Below, in pieces: positions 54,767-64,000 of a DNA stretch of 64,000 nucleotides. The first letter of the stretch is position 1, and each line of letters opens with the position of its first letter. The notes below the pieces were generated by a model that was given only the letters and a program-made list of their open reading frames with translations, searched no databases and was not told the origin of the DNA. A program made the translations under genes and the position numbers. Origin of the DNA: Pyxidicoccus trucidator (lineage in GTDB: Bacteria; Myxococcota; Myxococcia; Myxococcales; Myxococcaceae); the NCBI RefSeq assembly GCF_010894435.1, contig NZ_JAAIXZ010000007.1:467339-531338 (forward strand), given 5' to 3'.

Positions 54767-57133
54767 CTAGCGGAAAGCCTGACGTGGCACGAGGGGGCCC
54801 CGGAAGGTCGTCTCCTCGAAATCACACCGCTCCCGCCACTCGTCGGCGGTGGCCCGGAAGGCGGCGCCGAAGTCGGGCAGCGCGCCCACCTCGTGCCGCA
54901 CCGCGCCGCAGTCCCCGGCGAGGTAGGCGGACTCCACCCGCAGTCTCACCGCCTCGCGCCGGAGCGCCTCCGGCAGGCCCTCCGCGGCGAGGGCCCGCTG
55001 GAGCTCCTCCCCCGCGAGCGAGGGAGCGCCCACCTGGTGCAGCCGCCGGCCCAGCAGGTAGCGGAGGTACGGGTCTCCGGGCAGCGCTTCCAGGGCGCGG
55101 GACAGCAGCAGCAGGCGCAGCTCCTCCTGGGGCGCGCGGAAGTAGGCGTCGATGGGGGCCCGGCGCGCGGGCGAGTCCAGCGCGGCGAGCTTCACCTGCG
55201 CGGTGCGGGTCAGCTCCGGGCCGGCGTCCTTCGCCAGCACGGCGTCGAGGAAGCGGCGGGCCTCGTCGGGCTGCTCGCGCCGCATCGCGACGTCCGCGCG
55301 CGCCATGGCCACCTCCGCCTCCAGCACGGCCTGGCCCTTCACGCGCTCGGAGTCCGCCAGCGTGGTCAGCACGGCCGCCGCGTCGTCGTAGCGTTCGAGG
55401 ACGGACAGCGCGGTGGCCTGCCCCAGGCGGAAACCGGGCTCCTCGGGCTGCAGCTCCGCGGCGCGGCGGTAGCGCTCCAGCGAGTCCTCCGCGTCGCTGG
55501 CGAGCGCTTCGCGGGCGGACTCGGACAGCCGGGCCACCTCGCGGGCGCAGGCGCGGGTGAAGAGGCTGCCGGTGCGGAAGCGGGCGAAGGCGCGCGCCAC
55601 GGCGGCGTCGTCCAGGGGCAGCGCGTCCACGTGGCGCTCCCACTCCGAGACGAGCTCGGCCAGGGGGCGGCCATAGGCCTCGTCGAAGTCGCCGTTGGCG
55701 TAGACGGCGCGCAGCTTCTGGGCGCCGTACGTCTCCGCGAGGTACAGCAGGAACGAGCCGGCCACGGTGTACGCGCGGGCGGGCGCGGACTGGTAGAAGC
55801 CCTCCGGCCCCATCAGCTTGCGCATGTCCGGGGCCAGCTTCTGCCGGCGCATGCCCGCCGCCCACTGGTGCAGCGTGAGGTCGCCCTGCACCGGGCCGTC
55901 CGCCGCCACCGCGTACCCCTCGATGATGCCCATCAGCGGCCACACGCCCAGCCGGGTGGTGACACGGAAGGGGCCGCTGCCGGCGGGGGCGGCCATGACG
56001 TGCGCCAGCTCGTGGTGGAGCGTGTTGTGGGGGAAGGGCTTGTCCTGGATGTGGAACGCGAGCTGCCAGGGCTTGGCGTACTGGGTGCGGCCGGCGCCCA
56101 CCAGCCGCTGCTTCTGCTTCTCGTCCTTGTAGAGCCACACCTGGATGCGCCCGGTGGGGGCCACGCCGAGGAAGCGCTGCGTCTGCATCCAGCGGAACTC
56201 CATGTCCCGCGCCAGCCGGTCCACCTCTTCGCGCTGCTTGCCCCGGGGGTAGTGGAGGCGGAAGTGCTCCGTCTCCCGGACGCCGCCCAGCGTCTCGGCG
56301 AGGTACTCATCCGTCATCCTCAGGCCCAGCTCGGGGCCGCGGGTCTCCATCAGGACGATGGCCGTCAGCGGCAGCGCCAGCACCGCCAGCCACCCGGCGC
56401 GCAGGCCGGAGCGGCCCAGCCGGCCGGAGCCCGGGTCCAGCAGCGCGGCGGCGAGCCCCGCCAGCACCCAGGCCCACAGCAGCGTCTCCAGGCGGAACCA
56501 GCCCAGGGCCGGCGTAATCACCAGCGCCTCGTCGTACAGCGGCCCCGGCATGTGGCCCAGGAAGTGGTTGAAGGCGAACACCTGGGGGCCCAGGACGATG
56601 GGCCACACCGTGGGCACGGCCGACACCAGGACCAGAAGCGCATAGAGGCCCACGGCCCGGGCCGGGCGCTTCGCCTTGAAGCCGCAGAAGACGCCCGCCG
56701 CCGCCGACAGCACGGCCGAGGGGAGGGTGAGCAGGGGGAAGAAGCCCACCAACTCGAACGGGTCGCACTCGGTGCGCAGCAGGGCGAAGAGGGTGGCCGC
56801 CAGGAAGGGGGGCACCAGCACACCCACATTGAGGACCAGGGCGGCCCCCAGGGCGCGGCCCACGGCGGCGCCAGGGGCCTGCTCCCGCGTGGCGCCGGGG
56901 GGGCGGGGGTCCACCCCCAGCAGCAGGCGGCGCTCCTGGGCGGCGGCGGCGATGCCCGTCCCCCCACCGAGCAGGCCCAGGGCGATGGACAGGGCCAGGG
57001 CGAGCTCGAAGCCGGGCACGCCGAAGAGGGGGACGAGGACGAGCGCCGACCCGCCGCCCGCCAGGAGGAGGACGGTGGCCAGGACTGCCGGGCGGCGCAA
57101 GAGGCCCAGGGCACGGGTGAGGACTTGCCGCAT
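54767..57133 (-). CDS. multi-pass membrane protein with metallopeptidase-like and TPR domains
   Basis: This is a 788-residue protein. The first 290 residues contain about seven hydrophobic helices. A gluzincin-like domain follows, with HHELAHVMA near residue 373 (zinc motif HELAH) and a downstream IIEGYAVAADGPV supplying the likely third-ligand Glu. The last 300 residues are TPR-like helices (ERYRRAAELQPEEPGFRLGQ-like). It may be a membrane-bound peptidase with an external catalytic part. No partner gene is adjacent; the PilZ gene diverges 26 bases away. Confidence 0.8.
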   Translation of the reverse strand: MRQVLTRALGLLRRPAVLATVLLLAGGGSALVLVPLFGVPGFELALALSIALGLLGGGTGIAAAAQERRLLLGVDPRPPGATREQAPGAAVGRALGAALVLNVGVLVPPFLAATLFALLRTECDPFELVGFFPLLTLPSAVLSAAAGVFCGFKAKRPARAVGLYALLVLVSAVPTVWPIVLGPQVFAFNHFLGHMPGPLYDEALVITPALGWFRLETLLWAWVLAGLAAALLDPGSGRLGRSGLRAGWLAVLALPLTAIVLMETRGPELGLRMTDEYLAETLGGVRETEHFRLHYPRGKQREEVDRLARDMEFRWMQTQRFLGVAPTGRIQVWLYKDEKQKQRLVGAGRTQYAKPWQLAFHIQDKPFPHNTLHHELAHVMAAPAGSGPFRVTTRLGVWPLMGIIEGYAVAADGPVQGDLTLHQWAAGMRRQKLAPDMRKLMGPEGFYQSAPARAYTVAGSFLLYLAETYGAQKLRAVYANGDFDEAYGRPLAELVSEWERHVDALPLDDAAVARAFARFRTGSLFTRACAREVARLSESAREALASDAEDSLERYRRAAELQPEEPGFRLGQATALSVLERYDDAAAVLTTLADSERVKGQAVLEAEVAMARADVAMRREQPDEARRFLDAVLAKDAGPELTRTAQVKLAALDSPARRAPIDAYFRAPQEELRLLLLSRALEALPGDPYLRYLLGRRLHQVGAPSLAGEELQRALAAEGLPEALRREAVRLRVESAYLAGDCGAVRHEVGALPDFGAAFRATADEWRERCDFEETTFRGPLVPRQAFR

Positions 57134-57158
57134 GGCCTCCCCTATACTCCCGGCCAGC

Positions 57159-57553
57159 ATGTCCGAACAGAAGACAGGTCCCGAGGGCCGCCAGCACGGG
57201 CGCGCGCCCATCGAGCTGAAGGTCGACTACAAGAAGCTCAACTCGTTCTTCGCGGACTACACGAAGAACATCAGCAAGGGTGGCACCTTCATCAAGACGA
57301 AGAAGCCGCTGCCCATCGGTACGCGCTTCCTCTTCAAGCTGACCGTGCCCCACCGGGAGGCGCCCTTCGAGCTGCTGGGCGAGGTGGTGTGGTCCAAGGC
57401 GGACGCGGAGGAGCCCGGCATGGGCATCCGCTTCATCTACAGCAGCGAGGGCCAGCGGGTGGAGTTCGAGACCGTGGTGGAGCGGCTGATGTCCGACAGC
57501 CTCGGCGCCGAGCTGACGGAGAAGCTCCTCAACAAGCCGCTGCATCCGCACGC

Positions 57554-57557
<4 letters not shown>
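57159..57557 (+). CDS. PilZ-domain c-di-GMP-binding protein
   Basis: This is a 132-residue single-domain PilZ protein. The ligand motifs are intact: R11-x3-R15 (RQHGR) and N37-x-S39-x2-G42 (NISKGG). The barrel segment FLFKLTVPHREAPFELLGEV follows. It resembles the small Myxococcus PilZ paralogues known as TIGR02266. It should bind cyclic di-GMP and relay it to a partner. The next gene starts inside its stop codon. An EAL phosphodiesterase lies about 5 kb away. Confidence 0.9.
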
Positions 57558-58117
<560 letters not shown>

Positions 58118-58125
58118 GCGTCACG

Positions 58126-58143
58126 CTGTGATGAAGAAGTGAC
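58126..58143 (+). promoter_or_regulatory. possible Pho-box-like site upstream of the PhoX-type gene
   Basis: CTGTGATGAAGAAGTGAC shows one good (CTGTGAT) and one weak (AAGTGAC) copy of the PhoB half-site at the expected 11-base spacing, 93 bases before the phosphatase start. The same spot also forms a small palindrome TCACGCTGTGA. The match is weak. Confidence 0.25.
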
Positions 58144-58235
58144 GTACCTTCCAAGTGGCTGCCACACGGCCTCCCCAGGATGCGCCCGCGTTCGCGCGGC
58201 CCCGGGCCCGCGACCAACCTTGGAGGGAGTTCTTC

Positions 58236-60572
58236 ATGTCTTCTCGTCTTCTGGGGCTCGCGACCAGCGCGATGCTTCTCGGCAGCACCGTGGTCACCGT
58301 TGGCTGCGAGGGTGAGCAGGGCCCTGGCGGCCCACAAGGTTCTTCCGGCCAGGAGGGCGACGACGGCGCTCCGGGGCAGGACGGCCAGGATGGCCCGCAG
58401 GGCCCCGCGGGTCCGGGCTCGTCTGGCCAGCCGGGTCCGGGCGCCGTCACCCGCGCTCCGGGCGTGGAGGCGGGCACGGCGCTCTCCTCGGTGATTGCCA
58501 TCACCTTCCGCGGCGACCTGGGCACGGGCGCCACCAACCTGGCCGAGTACGTGAAGGCGCGTGTGGACCAGGTGGTCGCCGGGCAGATGCCGACACCCAT
58601 GGTGTTCCCGCTGCCGTCGGCCTCCACGGACACGGTGCGCACGGTGCCGGGGCTGTTCTCCTCCACGGTCATCAAGTGGATGGACCCCATCGGCTTCGCC
58701 AGGACGAGCCCGCGCTTCGGCGGCAACGCGGACTACATCGCCTTCTTCGGTGACGGCTGGTCCGCCAATGCCAACGCGCCGCAGTTCACGGGCAACGGCT
58801 CGGCGGGCTGGATGTGGGTCAACCACGAGTACGTCTCCGGCACGAAGCCGCGCACGGGCACGGCGCCCATCGGCCAGCACCTGGACTTCGCGAAGTTCCT
58901 CCGCAACACGGGTGTGCTGTCCAACAACGTGACGGACGGCACCACGTGGCAGGCCGACGCGCTCATCACCTACAACAAGGAGTGGAAGAAGCAGGTGGGC
59001 GGCTCGTGGATTCGCGTGGTGCAGGACCCGGCCACCGGCGAGTGGGCCGTGGACCGCAACGCGGCCAACAAGCGCTACGACGCCACCAGCGCCACGCTGG
59101 CGAAGGTGGTGGGCGTGACGCTGTCCGGCACGGAGCGCGACGACAGCGGCGCCGCGCTGGCCGAGGGCGTGGTACCCGGCACGCACTCCAACTGCTCCGG
59201 CGGGCAGACGCCGTGGGGCACCCTCTTCACGGGCGAGGAGAACGTCCAGGGCGCCTATGGCGACCCGGAGGGCGCGCTGTGGGATGGCAACAACTGGAAG
59301 CCGGATGCAGTGGGCTTCGCGGCGGGGGCGCCCATCTCTCCGGACTTCTCGGCCCCCACGTCGGGTGACTTCGTGAGCCCCGATGCCAACTCCAGCCACC
59401 TGAAGGACGGGTATGGCTACCTCGTGGAGATCGACCCGGGCCAGCCGGGCGACCTCTGGTACGACAAGGACGCGGAGCGGCCGGGCGTGGGCCACCGCAA
59501 GCTGGGCGCCATGGGCCGGGCCCACTGGGAGAACGCCGCCTTCGTGGTGGATGCGAGCTGGAAGCTCCTCCCCAACCAGCCCATCGTCATGTACGGCGGC
59601 GATGACCGTCGCGGTGGCCGCATCTACAAGTTCGTCTCCGGCGGCAACTACACCGAGGGCATGACGAAGAAGCAGGTCCGCGACCTGCTCAACGACGGCA
59701 AGCTGTACGCCGCGCACTTCGCCGGGCTGGACAACAGCACGGGCGACACGCTGGTGGGCGGCGCGATTCCCACCGAGCAGGCTCCGGGCCAGGGTCGCTG
59801 GGTGGAGCTGAGCCTGGACAGCGAGGACGTGGCGCCCAACGCCGAGGCCTTTGGCCAGCCCACGCTGACGGTGGGGGCTGCCCTGCGGGATGCCAGCTAC
59901 AACGCCATTGGCGGCTTCGCGAACAACGACCAGGTGCGCAAGCTGCTGTGGACGGCCTCCAACAAGGTGGGGGTGATGGAGCTCAACCGCCCCGAGGACC
60001 TGGAGTGGAACCCGAAGGACCCCAGCGGCACGCCGCTGCTGTATGTGGCCTTCACCGAGCATGGTGATGTCACCGCGCTGGACCCGCAGGGCCGCATCGC
60101 CGTCGCCGAGCGCAACGCGGAGGGCGCCTGGGTGCGGAAGACCCGCGCCGCCACGGACAACCGCTCCGTGGACCGCGTGGGCTCGCTCTTCGCCATCCGC
60201 GAGGCGAACACGGCGGCGCCGGGGGGCTCGAAGAGCTTCGCGTACTTCCGCGTGTGGAAGGGCGAGACGGCCTCGCTCAGCGCGGCGCCGGAGTACGCCG
60301 CGGGCAAGCCGGACAACCTCGCCATCGACCGTGACGGCGGCGTGTGGTTCGGCACCGACGGCAACTTCAACCTCAACAAGGTCGCCGACAGCGTCTACTA
60401 CCTGAACCAGAGCCCGGCGCACCGTGGCAGCGAGTACTTCCGCAAGGCGTTCCGCGTGCTCTCCGTGCCGAGCGACGCGGAGGCCACCGGCCCCGCGTTC
60501 AGCCCGGACATGAAGACCCTCTTCGTCAGCGTCCAGCACCCGGGCGAGGACAACTTCAGCGTCTGGCCGTAG
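58236..60572 (+). CDS. PhoX-type (DUF839) phosphatase lipoprotein with collagen-like repeats
   Basis: This is a 778-residue exported protein. The signal ends in a lipobox-like TVGC (Cys about residue 24). Gly-X-Y collagen-like repeats follow at about residues 26-68 (GDDGAPGQDGQDGPQG). The rest is the PhoX/DUF839 fold, with WMWVNHEYV, NCSGGQTPWGTLFTGEENV, IVMYGGDDRRGGRIYKFVSG and RPEDLEWNPKD. PhoX enzymes are calcium/iron-dependent periplasmic alkaline phosphatases. GGAGGGAG precedes the start at 58236. A diheme protein gene follows 37 bases downstream. Confidence 0.9.
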   Translation: MSSRLLGLATSAMLLGSTVVTVGCEGEQGPGGPQGSSGQEGDDGAPGQDGQDGPQGPAGPGSSGQPGPGAVTRAPGVEAGTALSSVIAITFRGDLGTGATNLAEYVKARVDQVVAGQMPTPMVFPLPSASTDTVRTVPGLFSSTVIKWMDPIGFARTSPRFGGNADYIAFFGDGWSANANAPQFTGNGSAGWMWVNHEYVSGTKPRTGTAPIGQHLDFAKFLRNTGVLSNNVTDGTTWQADALITYNKEWKKQVGGSWIRVVQDPATGEWAVDRNAANKRYDATSATLAKVVGVTLSGTERDDSGAALAEGVVPGTHSNCSGGQTPWGTLFTGEENVQGAYGDPEGALWDGNNWKPDAVGFAAGAPISPDFSAPTSGDFVSPDANSSHLKDGYGYLVEIDPGQPGDLWYDKDAERPGVGHRKLGAMGRAHWENAAFVVDASWKLLPNQPIVMYGGDDRRGGRIYKFVSGGNYTEGMTKKQVRDLLNDGKLYAAHFAGLDNSTGDTLVGGAIPTEQAPGQGRWVELSLDSEDVAPNAEAFGQPTLTVGAALRDASYNAIGGFANNDQVRKLLWTASNKVGVMELNRPEDLEWNPKDPSGTPLLYVAFTEHGDVTALDPQGRIAVAERNAEGAWVRKTRAATDNRSVDRVGSLFAIREANTAAPGGSKSFAYFRVWKGETASLSAAPEYAAGKPDNLAIDRDGGVWFGTDGNFNLNKVADSVYYLNQSPAHRGSEYFRKAFRVLSVPSDAEATGPAFSPDMKTLFVSVQHPGEDNFSVWP

Positions 60573-60609
60573 TCGCTGTCTCGCAGTGCGGTCACGGAGG
60601 TTGCAACGG

Positions 60610-62271
60610 ATGTCCGCGGTGTCGAAGGGAGGCGCGCGAGGAGTCGCCGTAGGAGTCCTCGCGCTGGGACTGGTGTTCTCGGCCATCGGCGTGTGGAGGA
60701 GTCGCCACCATTCGCCGTCGGAGCCTCCCTTCGACCCGCTCGCACAGGCGCTGGCGAGCGGCAGCCGCGTGGCCAACCGCGAGGCCCCCATTCCGTCCAT
60801 GTGCTACACGAAGACGGAGGGGGTCTCCAACCCGTGCTGGACGTGCCACACGGGCGGCGTCGGCAACAACGTCATGGACGACGCTGCCCTGCAGGCCGAG
60901 TACGCCTTCAGCGACGTGGGGCAGACGAACCAGTGGTCGAACCTCTTCACGGAGCGCTCCGCCGCCCTGGCGGACATCTCCGACGATGAAGTGTTGGAGT
61001 ACATCCGCCAGGACAACTACACGCCGCTGCGGTCCGCGCTGCTGGGGCGTCCTGGTGGCTTCAAGGGCTGGGTGCCGGACCTGGACCTGGCCCGGGGCTT
61101 CGATGCGGACGGCTTCGCCCTCGATGGCAGCGGCTGGCGGGCGGTGCGCTACAAGCCCTTCCTGGGCACCTTCTGGCCCACCAACGGCAGCACCGACGAC
61201 GTCTTCATCCGGCTGCCGGCGACCTTCCAGCGGGATGCGGATGGGCAGCCCTCGCGTGAGGTGTACCGCTTCAACCTCGCCATCCTCGAAGCGGCGATGA
61301 CGGTGGACCCGGCGCTGACGGACGTGCGCGAGGCGCACCGCCAGGTGGAGCCGGTGGACGAGCGCGCGGGCGGCGTGGACCTGGACGGGGACGGAGTGCT
61401 GGAGGCCGGGGTGGAGGAGGTGCGCGGGCTGCCGGCGCGCTACGTGGGCGGCGCGGCGAAGGTGGCGGTGCGCCAGCACTTCTATCCGGTGGGCACGGAG
61501 TTCCTCCACACGGTGCGCTACGTGGACCCGGACGCCCCCACGCTGCTGTCCTCGCGCATGAAGGAGGTCCGCTACTCGCGCAAGGACGAGGAGCACGAGG
61601 ACCTGCGCGTGAGGAGCTTCTACGCCGAGGAGAAGGAGAAGAAGCTCCAAGGACGCCTGCCCGTCTTTCCCGGCACGCCCGAGCTGGGGCTGGTGAATGA
61701 GTTCGGCTGGCGCCTGCAGGGCTTCATCGAGGACGCGCGCGGGCGGCTGCGTGTCCAGACGATGGAGGAGCACGCGTTCTGCATGGGCTGTCACACCAAC
61801 CTGGGCGTGACGGTGGACCAGACCTTCGGCTTCCCGCGCAAGGTGCCGGGGAAGGAAGGCTGGCGGCACCAGGACCTGCGCGGCCTTCCCGACGTGCCGC
61901 AGGCGGGCCACGCGAAGCCCGAGGTGCTGACGTACTTCGAGCGCGTGAAGGGTGGCGACGAGTTCCGCGCGAATGACGAGCTGCTCTCGCGCTTCTTCTC
62001 GCACGGCACGCTGGATGAGGCGGCCGTGCGCAGGGCAGGGAAGGGCGGAGACCGCGATCTGGCCTGGCTGGTGACGCCGTCACGCGAGCGGGCGCTGGCG
62101 CTGGGCCGGGCCTACATGGCGCTGGTGCGGGAGCAGTCCTTCACGAAGGGAAGGGACACGCTGCTCGCGCCGCCGAAGAACGTGCTGCCCGCCGTGGAGA
62201 ACGGCTCCACGGGGCTGGAGGCCGCCGGCCTCCTCTTCGAGGACGGGCGGCTGCACCTCGCGTGGGAGTGA
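60610..62271 (+). CDS. membrane-anchored diheme c-type cytochrome-like protein
   Basis: This 553-residue protein has one N-terminal membrane helix (VAVGVLALGLVFSAIGVW). Two CxxCH heme-attachment motifs are widely spaced: CWTCHTGG near residue 78 and CMGCHTN near residue 390. The long section between them contains VRYKPFLGTFWPTNGSTDDV and HFYPVGTEFLHTVRYVDPD and does not match a family I can name. It is probably co-transcribed with the PhoX-type gene. An oxidoreductase role is inferred from the hemes. Confidence 0.8.
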   Translation: MSAVSKGGARGVAVGVLALGLVFSAIGVWRSRHHSPSEPPFDPLAQALASGSRVANREAPIPSMCYTKTEGVSNPCWTCHTGGVGNNVMDDAALQAEYAFSDVGQTNQWSNLFTERSAALADISDDEVLEYIRQDNYTPLRSALLGRPGGFKGWVPDLDLARGFDADGFALDGSGWRAVRYKPFLGTFWPTNGSTDDVFIRLPATFQRDADGQPSREVYRFNLAILEAAMTVDPALTDVREAHRQVEPVDERAGGVDLDGDGVLEAGVEEVRGLPARYVGGAAKVAVRQHFYPVGTEFLHTVRYVDPDAPTLLSSRMKEVRYSRKDEEHEDLRVRSFYAEEKEKKLQGRLPVFPGTPELGLVNEFGWRLQGFIEDARGRLRVQTMEEHAFCMGCHTNLGVTVDQTFGFPRKVPGKEGWRHQDLRGLPDVPQAGHAKPEVLTYFERVKGGDEFRANDELLSRFFSHGTLDEAAVRRAGKGGDRDLAWLVTPSRERALALGRAYMALVREQSFTKGRDTLLAPPKNVLPAVENGSTGLEAAGLLFEDGRLHLAWE

Positions 62272-62277
62272 CGCTCG

Positions 62278-63456
62278 TCACCGCGACGTGCGGCGCTCCA
62301 GCAGCTCCGTGGAGCGGTGGATGAGCTGCTTCATCGTCACCGTCCCCAGGAAGCTGCCCTGCTCGTCCACCACCACCACCGGGTCGTAGACGGTGTCCGC
62401 CCCGCGCTTCATGGCCACGCGTGCCAGCGTGGTAATCGCCATGCGGTCCTCCACCACCAGCGGGCGCTCGTCGCGCGCGGGCGCGCGCTGCCGCGTCACC
62501 AGCGCCTTCGGGCGGTCCCCCTCCAGCAGGACGACATGGTCCAGCTGGCTCGCGTTCGCGAAGAGTCCCTGCACGTCCCCGGTGGGCGTGGCGGCGTCCA
62601 TACAGAGGCGGCGGATGACCATGCTGCCCACCGTCTCGTCGTCCTCGTGCTCGCGGAAGTCGAGGGCGCGCATGGCTGAATGGCGCTGCGCCTCGAACTC
62701 GCCGTTGGGGCGGACGGGCGCCGGAGCGGGGCGGGCGATGAGGTAGCCCTGCACGTGGCGGATGCCCAGCCGCAGCAGCACCGCCAGCTCATCCCAGGTC
62801 TCCACGCCCTCGGCGATGAGCACCGCGTCCACGCTGGCGGCGAAGGCCACCAGCGACTTCACCAGGTGCTGCTGGTAGCTGTACCGGTGGATGTTCCGCA
62901 CCAGCGCCTGGTCCAGCTTGATGAACTGGGGCGCGCTGTGCACCAGCGTCACCAGCCCGGAGTGCCCCGCGCCGAAGTCGTCGAGCGCAATCCCGAAGCC
63001 CTCCGCCGCGCACTGGCGCGTCAGCCGCTGGATGAGCTCGATGTCCTCGAAGGCCGCCTTCTCGGTGATCTCCAGCACGAGGTGGCCGGGCTTGAGGCCG
63101 TACCGGGCCAGCAGCGCCACCGTGGAGCCGTCACCGAAGCGCGGATCGCTCAGCACGTCCGGGCTGACGTTGAAGAAGAAGGGCGCGCGCCGCTGCTCGT
63201 CGGACAGCGTGGAGATGCAGCGCAGCGCCGACGTCCAGCACGCGCGCTCCAGCTCCCACGTGTAGCCCTCCTCGCGCGCCTGCGTGAAGAGCACCTGTGG
63301 CTCCCTCCGCTCTCCGGGGCCGCGCGACAGCACCTCGTGGCCGATGACCTCGCCATGCAGCAGGTCCACGATGGGCTGGAAGACCGAGGTGACGCTGGGC
63401 TCGTCGCCGTTCCACAGCCAGGCGGGGGCCGGCGCGGAGGAGAGGGGGAGTCTCAT
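62278..63456 (-). CDS. EAL-domain c-di-GMP phosphodiesterase with C-terminal CBS pair
   Basis: This is a 392-residue cytoplasmic protein. The EAL domain keeps all catalytic groups: Glu41 (EVLSR, in place of EALLR), FNVSP, LEITEKA, the DDFGAGHSG loop, FIKLDQ, AEGVET and QGYLIARP. It should therefore hydrolyse cyclic di-GMP. The last 130 residues form two CBS-like segments (HVVLLEGDRPKALVTRQRAP, DPVVVVDEQGSFLGTVTMKQ) that may bind an adenosine nucleotide. It is convergent with the cytochrome gene, with 6 bases between the coding regions. Confidence 0.92.
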   Translation of the reverse strand: MRLPLSSAPAPAWLWNGDEPSVTSVFQPIVDLLHGEVIGHEVLSRGPGERREPQVLFTQAREEGYTWELERACWTSALRCISTLSDEQRRAPFFFNVSPDVLSDPRFGDGSTVALLARYGLKPGHLVLEITEKAAFEDIELIQRLTRQCAAEGFGIALDDFGAGHSGLVTLVHSAPQFIKLDQALVRNIHRYSYQQHLVKSLVAFAASVDAVLIAEGVETWDELAVLLRLGIRHVQGYLIARPAPAPVRPNGEFEAQRHSAMRALDFREHEDDETVGSMVIRRLCMDAATPTGDVQGLFANASQLDHVVLLEGDRPKALVTRQRAPARDERPLVVEDRMAITTLARVAMKRGADTVYDPVVVVDEQGSFLGTVTMKQLIHRSTELLERRTSR

Positions 63457-63461
63457 GTGGG

Positions 63462-63564
63462 GAAATTGTAGCCGAAGTCGCCCCCGTCTTCAGGGCACCC
63501 CCCTGTGAACTGCGGAACAGTCCCATGGCGACCAGGCAAAAGGTCGCCTCTTTGGCTACATTTC
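63462..63564. repeat. long-range inverted repeat with internal hairpin
   Basis: GAAATTGTAGCC (63462-63473) and GGCTACATTTC (63554-63564) are inverted copies with one base difference. They enclose a perfect 7-bp hairpin GGCGACC / GGTCGCC (63527-63548). The block lies between the stop of the rightmost gene and the start of the EAL gene. It may contain the terminator of the former and regulatory sites of the latter. Confidence 0.5.
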
Positions 63565-63587
63565 ACCCTGGCGAGAGAGCGGGCCGT

Positions 63588-64000
63588 TCAGGACTCGCGA
63601 ACCCGCGAAGGCGCCTCGGAGGAGGGCGTCCCCTCGATGGGCGCGAGCGGCTCGACGGGCGCGACAGCCTCCGCCACGGTGGGAGTCACCTGGACCGGCG
63701 GCGTCACGGACAGCGCCGCCTGGGTGGCAACGGCGTCCAGCGACTGCCCTTCCTCCCACTGAACGGAGGACAGGGCGCGGAAGCGGCGGGCCAGGGCGGA
63801 CAGCTCCGCGGCCTTGAGCTGGGCCTGGCCGCTGCGCAGCGACAGCAGGGCCACGCGCGCCCGCTCCAGCAGGGCCACCTCGGCACGCAGCCGGGCGAGG
63901 ATGCGCTCGCGCCGTCCCTTCAGCTCGCCCAGGTGCTCCACCTCCTCGGCCAGCGACGCCGCGGCCAGCTCGAGCTGCCGCCGCGCCACCGCGTCCGTGC
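63588..64000 (-). CDS. coiled-coil protein, 5' end outside window
   Basis: The minus-strand frame is open to the window edge and ends at 63588, so the N-terminus is missing. The visible part of about 137 residues is a Leu/Arg/Glu-rich helix with heptad character (LAEEVEHLGELKGRRERILA, RLRAEVALLERARVALLSLR). A Pro/Val/Glu-rich tail follows. The family is unknown. It is likely structural or a partner-binding protein. Confidence 0.6.
   Translation of the reverse strand, partial: TDAVARRQLELAAASLAEEVEHLGELKGRRERILARLRAEVALLERARVALLSLRSGQAQLKAAELSALARRFRALSSVQWEEGQSLDAVATQAALSVTPPVQVTPTVAEAVAPVEPLAPIEGTPSSEAPSRVRES

Overview
The window is a very GC-rich bacterial chromosome segment with strong G/C bias at third codon positions. 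Its gene content points to a myxobacterium, most likely Myxococcaceae (Myxococcus, Corallococcus, Pyxidicoccus or a close relative). The evidence is tandem-FHA and NtrC-type sigma-54 activators, a large two-kinase hybrid histidine kinase, many lipoproteins, a PilZ and an EAL protein, and a lipoprotein toxin resembling those used in outer-membrane exchange. I saw no tRNA, rRNA, CRISPR array or intact insertion sequence.

Layout. Bases 1-8000 are accessory: a few small genes (DUF1304, DUF1801) and one very large mosaic lipoprotein (DUF1566 plus CARDB domains) lie among gene debris. The debris comprises an AraC-type tail, an IS91-type transposase piece, a tyrosine-integrase piece and a duplicated tail of the large lipoprotein. 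Bases 8000-16700 hold stand-alone genes: a PQQ-type sugar dehydrogenase, an MFS exporter, a divergent SDR/HxlR pair, an M50B-like membrane peptidase, an S46 dipeptidyl-peptidase whose specificity residue is DPP11-like, and an ECF sigma factor.

Bases 16881-33250 are a complete-looking type II secretion operon on the minus strand, read gspC-D-E-F-(50-aa membrane ORF)-G-(GspG-like protein without a prepilin signal)-H-I-J-K-L-M-N. Most genes are joined by 1-4 base overlaps or gaps of a few bases. A textbook sigma-54 promoter (TGGCAC-N5-TTGCT) precedes gspC and has overlapping palindromes upstream. Two sigma-54 activators flank the operon: a receiver-AAA+-HTH protein upstream and a tandem-FHA-AAA+-HTH protein downstream. 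No prepilin peptidase gene is present, so it must be encoded elsewhere.

Bases 33400-44600 hold the activator, a ParB-domain protein, the TldE/TldD pair, and a divergent FHA/TPR - cyclic-nucleotide-binding - small membrane protein operon facing a TPR membrane protein. Bases 44943-48791 encode the hybrid kinase. Bases 48996-52418 form a tight three-gene cassette (outer-membrane-barrel-like protein, lipoprotein with a His-rich nuclease-like C-terminus, small probable immunity protein) laid out like the myxobacterial Sit swarm-inhibition toxin loci. This is the most interesting accessory system in the window.

Bases 52600-64000 carry homoserine kinase, a small lipoprotein, a DUF2505 protein, a membrane TPR/metallopeptidase-like protein, PilZ and DUF192 proteins, a collagen-repeat PhoX-type lipoprotein with a diheme protein behind it, an EAL-CBS phosphodiesterase, and a truncated coiled-coil gene at the right edge.
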